A stretch of DNA of 64,000 nucleotides from Brachionus manjavacas (lineage: Eukaryota > Rotifera > Eurotatoria > Ploima > Brachionidae). Shown here in pieces: positions 1-13,230 of the stretch. Numbering within the stretch: the stretch's first letter is position 1; the number at the start of each line of letters is the position of its first letter. A program made the translations under genes and the position numbers. The stretch is taken from assembly GCA_019054805.1 (NCBI GenBank), contig JAHQIY010000005.1, positions 2,277,501 to 2,341,500 of the forward strand. The letters run 5' to 3'. Below the pieces are notes generated by a model that ran no database searches, was not told the DNA's origin, and saw only the letters and a program-made list of their open reading frames with translations.

Positions 1-430
1 CAAATTAATTTTATTTAAAATTCTCATTTTTTCGAATAATCACGATTTTAGCTCTAAATTTAATTAATTTGATCAGCTTGCAAAAAAGTAAATGCAAAAC
101 TTTACTTGTCTTGACACTGTTTTGTATTGATAATTTAACTTTAGGCCAGACTTGCTTTACAGGGACACGCAAACATATCGAAAAATGTATAAAAGATTTA
201 TCAATTGACTAAATAAATTATTCGAATTGAAAGATAACCAAATGTTTATTGAATATTAATAAAATAGATAAAAAAAAATTTTTTGTTTTCAAAAGGGGTG
301 AAAAAAAACTTCATTCTTTGGAATTTGACTCGAAAAGTCTAGATCAAATATTTGTTCTAATTGTATAAGAGCTTAATACCAATTAATCCATTTTTTAACT
401 ATAAGTCGATTGACTTTTTTTTTTATTTAG

Positions 431-3400
431 AATAACGAGTCCATTTAACAAACGAAAAATTAAGGAAATAAACAGTGCAAAGCAAATGCTGCAGCAGCAG
501 CAGCAACAACAACCATCTTCAAATCAAATCGGTTCTCTGCCATCTCAGAATGGATCAAGTATTCCGACGCCGAAAAAAATTCAATCAAATCTTCCTGTTT
601 TTCACTCTAGCGTTCATCGAAATTCCAATCTCATTTCGTCAACTGACTCAAGTAGTTTTGATAAACTAAATCTTGTCTATCGATTGCTATTTGAATTTTG
701 GTCCGCAATATTTGCATTTTGAAGAAAAAAAATTATTCTATTAGCAATCAATAATTTTTGACTCAAAATTAATTTTGTTTTATTCTTTATAGGCCTAAAT
801 AACAGTAAAAAAAGCTATAATTCCAGTAGATCCGGTTCACCAAGCAGCATAGCCGAGTCGACTACATCGTCATCTCAATTTAGCAAGCAAGCAACTTCGA
901 AATTGCCTCAATTTCAGATGAGTTCGAACAGTACCAATAGTATGGGAAAGGACCATCGCAAGATTGGTATAGCAAAACCTAGCAAAACATCGATCCCACA
1001 GGGTCAACTTACTTCCAGTAAATTAACTAACCCGAAAATACAGCAAAGTTCTTCCATTTATTCGAACAATTCGGCAAATAAACAGAATTCCGATAAATCA
1101 AAGTAAGTTTTAAATTTTTAAATCTTAATTCTTTTATAAAAAAATCTATGTGAACAGTTGGTTTGTGAGTTTTAAAAAGATTCTATTTATTTCTGAGATT
1201 AAAAATAAAATTTTGATTTAGATTTAAATTTCAATCAAATTAAATAAGTAAAAAAAATCTACTGAGTAGAAGAAAATATTAAAAATAAAGTTAGAAAATT
1301 GAATTATGGCATGACATTTATCACATTTATAGTGTTGATTCGAAACCTGCTCTAACCTGAATCAAGCATTAAATTTTTTTATATCCAGATTATTTAACCT
1401 TATAAAAAGACCGAAGTTGGTTGTTTTAGAATGATTAATTATCTGTTTTATTTGACTTAAGCAAAAATTGTAATTGATGAAGATAAATTAAAAATAATCT
1501 TAAAGATAGAAAATTTGAGGTAACGCTTATTAATTAAATTATTTAGAAATAATTAATTTAATTACTTTTATTTAGGGGAAGAAAGAAAATAGTTTTTTGT
1601 TAGCTAGAAACTTATTTCGGTTAAATTATAAATCAATTTTAAAAATTTATCTGGACGTAATTTTTTATTTATAAAATATGCTTCGAAAAGTGATTTTAAG
1701 TTATTTGATTTTTTAAAGCTTAATTATTAAAACAAAATTCAAATAAGAGATGAGAAATACATTTTAGATAAATAATTAAAATATTCAAAAAAAATTATGT
1801 TTAAAAAAAAAACTATTTATGTTTCATTTTTTAATTTCTAACTTCCTCTCTAAATTATAATAACAACTACAAAAGTAAAAATTTATTTTTTTTGATATTA
1901 ATTAAAATGAAGCTTAAATGCTAAAATAATCAAATTTAAGGAGGATTTTAAATTAAAATTTGAATATAACACCTAAGTTGTAAGCAATTTCAAAATTTTT
2001 TATTTCAACATAAAAATAAAAAATTTTATACCCATCAAATATAAAAATTAAAAAATTTCAATCAATAAAATGAAAAGAAAAAACCAAATTAGTAAAAATA
2101 GAAAGAGTGGAACTTTTGAACCTGAAGTTAAGTGAAAAAAATTTTTTTATAAAGAAGAAAAATTATATGATTAAAAATCTTTTTAAAAAAAGTAAAATTT
2201 TTAAAATTTATTTTATAAAATGGTATTCTCAATCAATCATGTAAAATATTTGTATGTGGAGAAATAAATTTTATATGAGGCAATTTTTTTTTCTATTTAA
2301 CTTTTTTGAAATTTTGAAATTACTTTGTAACATTTAAACTCAATACTTAAGCATGTTAAAATTTGAAATATAAGAAATTTAAAATAGAAAAAAAACTTGC
2401 CATATACCCATATACCTAAAAATTTGCTTAAATGTTATCGCTTATGCCATTAAAATTTAATTCAATAACAAGATGAATTTAAGTAGATTACAAAATTACT
2501 TAAATTGATGGAATATTAAATTTCCATTTTAAATTTTAGAACTTAGATCTTCGAATAAAATATTAACAAATTCAAATTTTAATTAATTTAATTATGAAAA
2601 TTTTACAAATGATAAAATTGGTTAGTTTTGGATATTGTTTTTATCATTATTCTTGGAGAATTTTCTAAATTAAATCCACAAACCCAAGCGGAAATTAATT
2701 CTTAGCATTTCATTAATATTGTTAATTATTTGGTCAGTTAAACATAATATTGTTGTTGATTCGAATTTTTTTTTGATTAAAAATATTTACATTTCATAAA
2801 AAAATAAATAAATTAACTGTTGTAAAATATTTGAAAAAAAAACAATTCTCATTGATAAGAAAATTTTCAACCATTCTTATCAATGTTTCGAAAAAATTAA
2901 TTAAATATCTCATTTACATTGTTTAGACATGCTCGAGGCTTCAAAGCAAAAATTGGTCTATTTATTCTCGTTTTGGTCCATTTAAAAATATCAAGGTTAA
3001 TAAATTATTTCAAAATTGAGATGTTGCCGAAGCGAAATTCTAGGCGACAGTTCCTCTGGGCACTTTTGCTTACTTATTTTAATTTAATTTTTTAAAGATC
3101 CTAAACAAAAGTATTGTGTTAAGCCTATTGTTCTTATAGAATCGATAACACGACATCTCAAAAGGCTATTTTTCAAGGAATTAAAAGAATTCCATTAAAT
3201 TAACTTAATTAAAACTAATTCTATTTAATTAAAACCAAATCATGGATTTGAATAAAATCGATAGCACTTAAAAAAAATAAAAAAAAACATTTTTAATATA
3301 TTTTTTAGTTTAACTTATGTTTATTCAGGTTTGTTTAGAAAGCTGTTTTATATTTTCCGGAATAAGTCCATCAGCACATAATTAAAACTTTTTATCATTT

Positions 3401-6400
3401 CACGGTTCGAACATTTTGCCAAACATCACTAATTCCGGTTCGAAAATATCATTCCAAATACCATAGGAATTAAAAATCGATTGAGTTCAGATAAACTAGA
3501 TATTGATCACGAAATGATTAGAATACACGCGCTCTTATCTTTTATGTCTACATGTCAATACGACATTTGGACTCCCATTTTTAAACTCAACCCCGTTAAC
3601 ATTGATTTTAACAAATAAAGAGTCCAAAATGTCAAATAAAGATAATTTTCACATCCATCGACTTAAAGCTTTTCTATTTGAGCATTCCTTAAAGTTTTTT
3701 TTCTTTAGCTGATTCCTTATCTCATTTTTTTTTCTAAAGAAAAATAGGTTTAGTACAAAATCAAAATTTACAATCACAATCTCAATCTCAAATGCCTGTA
3801 CAAGTTAGCAACGTACCTGTACAAGCGGTAAATTCAACTAAATTAGCTCAAGTTCAATCAAAAAAACCAACATCTACCTTTGGTTTATCAAAATTGACCA
3901 AAGCATCTACCAAAAATGAACCCGAGGAGCAAAAAAGCTCAAAAATACCGAGCACCATTTCAGGCATAAAGCCTCAGCTAAAATCTCCGTCTATTCAATT
4001 TAACTCTAATTCTCCACTCAAAATTCCGGCTGTTTCTCGAATAGCGGCCAATAATTCCACAAGACAGCCTTTATCAACTCCGAATAAGCGATCCAATATT
4101 CCATCGAAGCCTAATTTAAGCTCTAGTACTAGTAAAAATTCGCCTTCAAAATCAAATTCGGCCTTGCTGGCTCCAAGTACTAAAAACGAAGAAAAAAAAG
4201 AGACAGAAAGTAAAGAAAGCGATTTGGATGATGAGATACTTGGTTCAATGAATGACATCAATGAAGATAATGTAAATGAAGAAGAATTTGAAAAATTTTT
4301 GAATTCAAATTTGGACGAAGAAATTGTTGAGAAGTAAGTGCAAATTTTAGTTTTAGTTGAACAGGTTTTCTAGGCCATAAACTAGTTCATTTATAAATAT
4401 TTTAGCGATAAAATAACGCTTTATTATTATTTTCAATATAAACTTTAGAAATGAAAATTTTTAACCTGATGACCAAAATTAGAAAAGGTTAATATTTATA
4501 AATGTTAAATTTTCATTTAAAATTTAGTACGTGTGTTCAAGGCAAATATTTCGAGGAAAAATAAGAAAAACAAATTTTCTCTTAAGTTATGCAATTTAAA
4601 GTAGAAGTTAAATAAAATTTTTGATTAATTAAAATTCCAAGTTCATCCGCTATGTGTGGTGGCTTTTTTTTCCATGATGACTTAAAAATTGTTTTGACTA
4701 CTTTTTGAATGAGCTTCGTTTACTTCTACAAATTTTTTATGATGAATCCTTAGCAATTTGGAAAAATAATTTGCTATTTTTTATTGTTGTACTCAGTTGA
4801 AATTTTTCTATAAACTCAAATTTGATCGAACAAACTTTATTTATTTCCTCAGAGTGTGCATTTTATGAACCATTTCACGGACAGTTAGAAAATTTGATTA
4901 ATTATCAAGATTGTAAATATGGTTCTAACTGAGCCATATAAGACCTCAAACAGATTCGATAAAGATTAATTGGTCAGTAAATAAAAATTCGCCAAGGGAG
5001 CATTAATTTGGACCATACTTGAATCAGCATTTTAACTTTTCTGACTTTAGAATTTAGCTTTTAGCAGGAAGAAAAACTAAAAAAATTCTTTTTCATTTCA
5101 TATACTGACAGACTGGACAATTAAAAAAAAATTAAAAAAAAGGTGTATATTAAAAGATTTAAAACTGAAAATCGATATTTATCAATATCGATTGATTGAT
5201 TTTTCAGTATATAGATGAAAATAAATAATCTTATTTTGGTCTTTATATGATTTATAGCTTTAACCCTATGACATTTCTCATTAAGTTAAAATTAATAAGT
5301 TTTATGTGCACAAAAAAAGCATATGCTGATTAGATTAGGAGCCCGTGAATTTAAATGAGCTTAGAAAACTGATATTTAGCCATCAGCAGTCGAGAACATA
5401 TTTTATTAATTATTTTTATTGTTTTTTTAGTTGTAAAACAGAGTGTAGCAATAAAGATGAAAATTTATCAATAGCAAGTGAGTTGCCGTCACCGCCGCCA
5501 CCGTGTTCATCCGAATTGGAGCCTAAATCATCATCTGTGACTAACTCTATCAATCATCCAAACATGCCTGTCAATTCTATCAACTTAAATTCGTTCGGCA
5601 GATCCAACACACTCGATCGTAAATTAAAACCACTCAATCAAGACGCGTCAAAATTTAAAAATAATAGTTTTAAACAGAATGCTGATGATAATAAGGAGCA
5701 GCGAAATAGTCTAAATATTCAACTGAAATCACCAAGTTCAGGCTCCTACAGATCCAGTTTTCAAAATTCGTCATCCAAAAGACCTTTGAGCCAGGAGCCA
5801 ATCATGGAAATAACGGCTGAAATACCCATTGACACTTGTCATACATTTAATTCAAATTATAGTTCTGAACATGGCTTTAATCAGACAGGAACAATGTCCA
5901 AAATTCAGCAATTATCTTATGAGCTGGAAAATGCCAAAAACCGAATACTTTCACTAACTAATCAATTGAATTCAAATGTAAGCATTTTTTTTCTATTGCC
6001 CTTGAAAAATTTGATTTTAATTTGTTTATAATCTAGTATAAATAAGATTTTTTTCATTTAATTAATGAGCATGACTGATTTTCTAAATTGATTATTAAAA
6101 ATATGTTTGCTCTTGAGTTTTTCTCTTGAATCTTAAAAAAATCTTGAATATGTTAAAATATCTTGGGGATTAATAACTTGAAAAAAAACCTGAATCTTTA
6201 TTTTATTTAAAGAATTTTCAGAATATTCACATTTGAATTTGCAGAATTAGTTATTTCCTAAGAAACCGAGCACAAAACCGTAATAATTTCAATATGGTGA
6301 TCTATTGAAAATTATAAAAATCCGAGGTATTGTCTATGAGCCTAGTAAAAATCATGCAAAAAGTTTTAAAAAAGTCAATCCTTTTTAATGCAAAAAATAT

Positions 6401-9400
6401 TAAAAAAAAATTTTGCTTATGTCATATAAGCCCGTGTATTTCTACACCTAGTATGCAATCTTTTACGCGTCTTTTAATAAAACATGACCAGTAATCCTGA
6501 CTTCTATTTAATTAATGCTTTTAGTGTTAGCTTTTTTTATTTAATAATAAAAATTCAAAGAGGATACATAAAGTTCCTAATTTTAAAGTTTTTTTAATAA
6601 AGTATAAAAAAACTTATAAATTAATTAATGTTTTAAATTAAATAATGTTTTTTTTTAAATTAATAATGTACCATACTTGACTTTAGTGGTTTCATTGACA
6701 ATAGATGAAAAATTCTCTATATTTCCATTATCATTACCCTCTAATACTTCATGTTCTAATTTTCCTTTCATTTTATCTATCTTACCCAGCGATCACTGTA
6801 GATTATTTTATTTAGTAGCACCAAGAAGTTTATTTTTATATTTTTCGTATTTAAATTATTTCAAAGAACATAAAAAACATAAAATAAATGAAATATAAAA
6901 AAAGGTTGAAGATGGTGTAAGATAAACAAATTAAATCAAAATTATTTGAATAAAATTTTTTTTATTTTATCTAAAAACTAGATGCATTTTAATTTAAGCA
7001 TTCATACGGAAGGTAAATCATAAAAAAGTCATTTTGACCATTCGAGATCTCTCAGTTTAAAACCTATGGATATAAATTTATCTAAATTTGAATTTTTTTT
7101 GAATACAGACAATTAGTTAAAAATTTTAGCAGATAAGTTAATTTTTTCTATATTCGGGAATGCATTTTTTTTGGACTAAAAAATTAAAGGAAATAGTTAA
7201 CTCCAAAATTATTTTTATTTCATATTATTCAAAATTAGTATTTTCTATTGATAAAGTAAAACCAATTTTTGAAAGAAAAATAGAACAAGTTAATCGTAAA
7301 TTTATAATTCTGGAAAATAATTTGATTAATTTCGAATTAATTTCGCCCAAATAAAACTTCAAATCTACAAATAAATAAAATTAAGTAAACAAGATTAAAT
7401 AAAATATTTGTATTTTAAACAGTTTTGTATTTTTTTTCAATAATTTATTGCTCTACGAAAATATATGTATTTTAATTTAAGGCTCAGCTTGTTTACACAT
7501 TAGAACAAACTATATCAGCAATGTCAACCAAATTACAAAATGAGGTCAAAAATAGCCAAAAAAAGGATGCCACTATAGGCGAATTAAAGTCTTATATTGA
7601 TCATTTGCAGATTAAATATCCCAAAATTTTTGATGGTGAAAAAAATGCACCATTGTCTCCATTTAATTTGAACAGACACAACAGCAACGAGAGCTTGAAC
7701 AGTTTAAACTCAATGTTCAGTCACCGCAGCTACCAGTCTTCCGTAGTCACTACGAATACTGAGCCTTGTAATGATAATTTTAGCAAAAAAAAGAAAAGCT
7801 GGTTGAGAAGTTCGTTCAGTCGAGCATTCCGCAAAAATTCATCTAGGTACAAAAACGACAACTCGGAAAATAAAAGCGTTGATGGCAAAAGCTATTTGTC
7901 GGATGTTGAAGAAAAAGAATTGATAGACAAAATTGGCTACGGCGAATTTTCTTTGCCAAATTCGCCAATGCACCAACAAATTTTGAACTCTAGAAGAAAC
8001 GAGACCAAGTCACATGAAGAATGTGAAGAATTTCAGCGTCTTCTGCGCGACAAAGAAATCAAGCTGACTGACATTCGTTTGGAAGCATTGGCAACAGCTC
8101 ACCAATTAGACCAGACTAGAGAGGAAAATTTAAAAATGAAAATCGAAATCGACCAGTTGAAAAGTGAAAATCAAAGAATGCAGCAGCTTTTAGGCCAACA
8201 GACCCAACTTTTGCATCACACTCCGATCTCTGTTTCATCTCCATCACCGTCAGCATCAGTTATCTCCTCATCCTCAAACAATAGCAAAATGAATCTTTCA
8301 CTAAGCAACAGTTCACACAATGTGGAAAATTTGATTTTTAACCACACATCCACTTCCTCTGCCTCATCTGTGTCACTTCTCAAGAGTCCGATCTCAAACG
8401 GCCTGAACTCTACAGACTCAAACATGAGCGAAGGAAAACGAGTCTTGATCTCAATCTACATAGGAAATTTAGATAATCCTCTGGATGATCTTGAACAAGA
8501 ACAATTTAATGGACAAATTCTAATTGGAAGCATAAATTTGACCACAAAAACCAAATGGGACACTTTGGATTCAATAATTAGAAAATTATTCAATGACTAT
8601 CTGAATAGACTAGAATCTAATTCGATTGAGAGTGGCGGACTTGGCCTTGGATTGGACTCAATTGATTTCTACATTGTCGGAGACATGTTCCGTAAGACTT
8701 TTGATAATGAGCAAAAAGTTCCTGATTTGCTTCCCTACGGCTATTTGGTCGGAAATTTTACCAATATTGTTATAAAACTAAAAGACGCTTCTAGCAATAG
8801 TGTCGATTCGCTGAGCTATGATACCCTAGTCCCCAAAAATGTGATGCTAAGATACATATCCATTGTTTTAGAGTTCAAAAATTTACTTTTGTGCGGCCCT
8901 AGTGGGACTTGTAAGAGCTACATAGCTCGAAAAATAGCCGAATATTTGATAAAAAAAGAGAAAAAAAGCATAAATGAGTCAATTGTTTATTTAAATGTTG
9001 AAAATAAAACAATTAAAGATTTAAAAAATTATTTAAACAATTTGGAGAGTTCAGATGACCCATTAGTGTTGATTTTGGACAACCTTCAGTTTATAACCAA
9101 CATTCATGAAGCTTTTAGTGATTATTTTAGCAACAACTTAGTGCATACAAAGCTTTTTTACATAATTGGCACAATAAATCAGTCAAATGTTACAGCTTTG
9201 AATCTTCATCCAAATTTCAAATGGGTTCTGTTTGTAAATCACACTGAGCCTGTTAAAAATTTTTTAACCAGATCATTAGAACGTCGTTTGGTTGATCAGA
9301 TATCGAAAATGAACGAAACAAAGATGAATCAAATGGAGGTCATTATTGACTGGATTCCCAAGTTATGGATACATGTTAACAAATACATCGAGGTATACAA

Positions 9401-9926
9401 CTCGGTTGATTTATGCATAGGCCCCAAAGAATTTGCCGCTTTTCCATTTGACTTTAAGCAGTCGTCCGAATGGTTTATAGATTTTTGGAATCACGTTTTG
9501 GTACCGCTGATAATAAGCTCGGTCCATGAGGGAATAATTGTTTTTGGTACTAAATTGGATTGGGAGGATCCCAAATTGTGGTTGGCACATACTTTGCCAT
9601 GGCTCAATTTTGATGGTGCTATAATGAGCCGTCTGAAGTCAATAACAGCCAAACAGGTAGGCTTGGATCAACTTGAGGAAGAGATTGTGTACGAAGAAAA
9701 TAGGCGTTATTCTTCTTTTCCGAATACACCGTCAAAAATTATGAGCAGAAATAGCCATGACAATGACAAATTGTTAACCATGCTTATGAAGCTTCAAGAA
9801 GCAACTGGTCTCAGTGGTCAAAATCATCTTTTACATCTAGACTCCAATACGACTTTAGTTCAAAATATTAAAAGTTTAACTTATTCGAACCATGTTTTTA
9901 ATAAGTCTAATTTAATCGAATCTTAG
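431..9926 (+). CDS. NAV: Neuron navigator (NAV/unc-53/sickie family), C-terminal part, five exons, 5' end outside window
   Basis: NAV proteins are large microtubule- and actin-linked proteins that guide neurite outgrowth and cell migration. Exons inferred: 431-651, 793-1102, 3740-4333, 5431-5977, 7482-9926. Each junction has GT/AG and the phase is kept throughout, giving about 1371 residues and a TAG stop. Seen in order: Ser/Asn/Gln-rich low-complexity region with a poly-Gln run; a coiled coil spanning the exon 4/5 junction (LENAKNRILSL, then AQLVYTLEQTISAM); the NAV signature KKKSWLRSSFSRAFRK near 7791-7840; a second coiled coil (DKEIKLTDIRLEALATAHQL) near 8050-8110; and a C-terminal AAA-like domain about 8830-9300. 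That domain has P-loop GPSGTCKS, Walker B VLILDNL and sensor-like IIGTINQ. The P-loop has Cys where NAV normally has Gly. Upstream exons, which in vertebrate NAV2/3 include a calponin-homology domain, would lie before base 1. Which vertebrate paralogue it matches best cannot be said. Confidence 0.93.
492..512 (+). repeat. CAG/CAA trinucleotide run encoding poly-Gln
   Basis: A mixed CAG/CAA run lies in frame in the first NAV exon of the window and encodes about seven Gln residues. Interruption by CAA suggests it is fairly stable. Confidence 0.85.
1103..3739 (+). other. NAV intron (2.6 kb), nothing further recognised
   Basis: Intron between NAV exons, with donor GTAAGT at 1103 and acceptor AG at 3738-3739. 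An alternative AG at 3746-3747 would break the reading phase. The sequence is homopolymer-rich AT DNA. I saw no coding exon, RNA gene or element in it. The other NAV introns (652-792, 4334-5430, 5978-7481) are similar; the short open frames at 6677-6898 and 7160-7354 inside them have no coding character. Confidence 0.7.
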
Positions 9927-10439
9927 GGCTTACCAAATATAATGTTATTATGTATAAATTTTTATAATTTAATAAATTTTTTTATTTAATTAATAAATAT
10001 TTTTGGTAATATTGAGAAAAAATTTTCTTTTAGCTCTGTAAAAGTTATTATTTTGCTCGTTCCAAAAAAGACTATTTTAAGAACTTTCTTCTTATTTATT
10101 TCATTTCGAACAAGACTTCTCTATGTTAAAAAAAAATTAATCTAAGTAACTCTAAAAGAATAATTAATTTAATTTAAAAAACCAAAGTTAGTATTTAGCA
10201 TGAAAAAACTAAATAATTAATTTTTCATTTTTTTTAATCATGTAAAAAATTAAAATTTGCAACATTAATTTATTTTAAATCCAGACAAACTCAGTTAGAT
10301 CTAACTCACATTTTTGTTTAAAATTCTTTGCATACCTTCAATTTATATGTAATGAAACAATTTTTGAAAACAACTTTCAGATAAGTAGTAGTAGTAGTTA
10401 ACTGCGGTATAAGCATTTGCCTATACTATTACCAAGTAT

Positions 10440-11470
10440 CTCATCAGGTACTTTTAAGAGTCTTGACTAAAATCTTGCCCGACAGGGGTCTTTAGGATTT
10501 TTTTTCAAGATTCCCATCCGAATTCTTATCAAATCCTAAGAGATAAAATTAGTCAAGGTAATATCAAGATTTCTTAAAGGAATCTTATTAAGATCAAGAT
10601 CCTTTAAAAAGAAATATGAAGATATCGTCAAGATTTGAATCACGATTCCTAATAGATTGCTTTAAAAAGAATATGCCCAAATCAGATTCTTACCTTTAAA
10701 TTTCAAAAATATTCTAAAGCCAAGATTCTTATATATTACTTAAAAAATCTTGAAGAGTAGTAATATGAGGGCTTTCTAATTATTCCATTAAAATATAAAA
10801 TGATTTTTTGTTGTTAAGACATTTTCTTATTAATAGAATGGTTTTTGTAATGTAATTATTTAAATCAAAGTTTTTTTTGATTAAAAAAAACGCATTGTTT
10901 GATAACGTTTGGACTTATTTAATTGACAAAATAAATTTTCAGAATTGAAAACAAAATAAAAATAAACCCACCAAGTCAAAACATTATTATCTAAAATAGC
11001 ACTAATAATGTAAAGTTCAATAGCGGAAAAAATTACTGTATTTTCTTATATAAATGCAACTACTATAATAACTCATAATTGTTTACTTTTCATTTTTATT
11101 CTGATACTGAAAATTTATTTAGTCTATTTAAAGAATAATTTATAGTAATATGTATTTTTAAATTAATCATAAGTTAGTCTTAATTATCCTGAATTAATCT
11201 TTAATGTCTTAAAGTCCAAGATCCTTAATAGATCTTGTAAGAATCTAAAAATTCTTAACAGTTAAAATTTTTTTGCTCAAAATAGGATTTTTTAAGACCT
11301 ATAAACTCTTAATAATCCTTTTAGACTTTTAAAGATTAGTAATTAGGAATCTCTATCGTCCAAGCTTAGGATCGTATACTGTCCTGGATCAGGATTTTAG
11401 GCCGGAAAATGCCCAGATTCCTCACAAAATTCCTTGTCAGATCCTAATTAGGATTCTATCAAGAACGGCT
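10440..11470. repeat. Region rich in degenerate AAGATTC/GAATCTT repeats
   Basis: Between about 10440-10770 and 11190-11470, variants of AAGATTCTTA, AATCTTG and AGGATT recur on both strands at irregular spacing. The rest of 9927-11600 is plain AT-rich intergenic DNA. This may be a decayed satellite or element; I recognise no family. Confidence 0.35.
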
Positions 11471-11619
11471 TCCTGGAAATAAATTTAATAGAGCTAATAC
11501 CTGTTATTGGTACCCATGATTGGACACTTGGTTACAACTTGTTAAATTAATGAAGAGAATAATCAAGACGACAAGTTATTATAATCAAATAGTGTTACAA
11601 TTTGCTTAACTTAATCAAT

Positions 11620-11990
11620 GTATATAAGGAGACGGAAAAAAAGATTAGCACTTCCCCTATTTCCGCTAGGATACTCAAGGGACATATTAATGAATATGCA
11701 AAGAATATGTTGATAAAACATACGTTTGATCAAGTTTTGATGAGTCTCATGGTCTCAGTCGTCCTTATAGCCGAATGGTTTGCGAGTTAGTCATGCAAGC
11801 AGAGGTCGACGGTTCAAAACCCGCTGAGGGTGAAAAAATCTTCAAAATATCTTTGCAATAAGGGGCGAATGATTAAAACCCCTTTTATAATAAAAATAAG
11901 GTGACCAGTTTCGACTGGGTAATAATTTCAAAAAGGTTCAAGAAAATAAGATGAGCGCCTTCCTATTATTCACTAGGATAGGGAAGGGAA
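11620..11990 (+). mobile_element. tRNA-derived SINE-like unit, apparently part of a tandem arrangement
   Basis: A box-A-like TAGCCGAATGG (11768-11778) and a box-B-like GGTTCAAAACCC (from 11811) look like a degenerate RNA polymerase III promoter. The clover-leaf arms are poor, so this is not a working tRNA gene. The unit ends with GCGCCTTCCTATTATTCACT followed by AGGATAG (about 11955-11980). A related tail sits upstream at about 11645-11680 and another, inverted, at 15425-15460. The head-like string ATGGTCTCAGTCG (about 11750) recurs as ATGGTCTCAATCG (about 12003). This suggests head-to-tail units. The SINE label is inferred from promoter boxes and repetition; no source tRNA is identified. Confidence 0.45.
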
Positions 11991-12507
11991 AATTATAATA
12001 ATTATGGTCTCAATCGATAAAGTATGTTCACATCAGCAATCAAAATTGAAAGTTAAGTTGAAGAACTATTCATTCAAAATCAAGCTCAGGTTGTTTTCTT
12101 AAAAAAGAAGCGGTCCATCATAATCCAAATATTCAAATGTTCAAACAAATCAACAAAAAACAAAAAGAAATAAAAAGGCAGCTAATTAAATCTAAATAAA
12201 TATAAATCTCACCTTTTTCAAACATTATTATTACTTTTTTTATTTTTGTTACTTAAAAATATTTTTGTGTCAAATAAAATACTATTGTAGCTTTTTTGTA
12301 TAGTTACATTATCAGATTATAGATATAACTTGTTATTTGGAGATTAGTAGTTCTAAACTTTTCTTAATAAAGTGTTCAACAAAATGCTTATCATTCACAC
12401 ACACGGGCTCTACAGTGGTGTTCCGCATTTTGTATTTACTCTTATATTTATCCTTAATAGATAGCAGAAAAAAATGCAGAGTTTTTATGAAGATATAATA
12501 TTTTTTC

Positions 12508-13230
12508 AAGATAATAATAATAATAATAATAAAAAAGCTAAGACAAGCAAGCTTGCGGAGGCAACCTACTAGAAGGTAGCCTATGGTAGCACATTGCGCT
12601 ATACAAGGAAAATTACAAATATACATAGGTTTTTAGAGTCAATTATTTACAGCTTAAGGTAGGAAAGAATTTAGAAGGAACTGAAAGGGGTTTATAAAAG
12701 ATATTGTTGAATCAATTAAACTAAAATTAAAATTGTCATGCGGTGAAAACTTGGTGATTCCCCTGAAAACTTGATAGGCTAGCCCGGACTGGGAGAGTGA
12801 GCTGCTGTGGATCTGTGTGTTCGTCTAATTAACTTCTTTGATGCCGTTTAGACTGTTGGATCATGTCGCCTCATGCACAGCGCTCGTGAAGGGATGTCAG
12901 GTTGAGGATGGCAAGGTGGTCCTCATTAGTCCAGTTCCTAATTCTCCGAATTAGCTTGGTAGCTCTCCTCTGCACGGTCTCCAATAGCTTTATGTCTTAT
13001 TTGCTGGATGGGGACCAAACAACGGCGGCGTGTTCCAGATGAGGCCTTACGAAAGCACAAAAAGAGTCCATAATGTTTCGATGGTCCAGTGTCTCAAGGT
13101 TCGTTTTAGCTGACCGAGGATACTCGTAGCTCTATTGACTCGTTTTCGAGTGTGGTTAGTGAACTTTAGATTACTTGAGAAATTTAATCTTTCTGGGTGC
13201 TGACATAGGCTTGTGCCCTTCTGGAGTCAA
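12508..13230 (-). mobile_element. CR1/L2-like non-LTR retrotransposon 3' fragment, degenerate
   Basis: Read on the minus strand, 13215-12885 encodes the segment after the catalytic core of LINE reverse transcriptases: NRATSILGQLKRTL, then RPHLEHAAVVWSP and [13 protein letters not shown]. The frame has stops and shifts. Downstream on the same strand are a structured 3' UTR and an (ATT)n tail (plus strand 12508-12532). The 3' end resembles that of the larger minus-strand LINE at 47765-49832 and the fragment in the GNAQ intron, so these are probably one family. The copy is dead and 5'-truncated. Confidence 0.75.

Noticed and set aside
3995-4261. Antisense 88-aa frame in a NAV exon
   Set aside because: Shadow frame; the sense strand is part of the phase-consistent NAV model.
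5166-5195. Short palindrome around ATCGATATTTATCAATATCG
   Set aside because: A 10-bp AT-rich stem inside a NAV intron is not unusual in this composition.
8216-8425. Antisense open frame in NAV
   Set aside because: Shadow of the Ser-rich NAV coding sequence on the other strand.
11768-11822. Functional tRNA gene
   Set aside because: Box A/B-like strings exist but I could not form convincing acceptor, anticodon and T arms; better explained as a SINE head.
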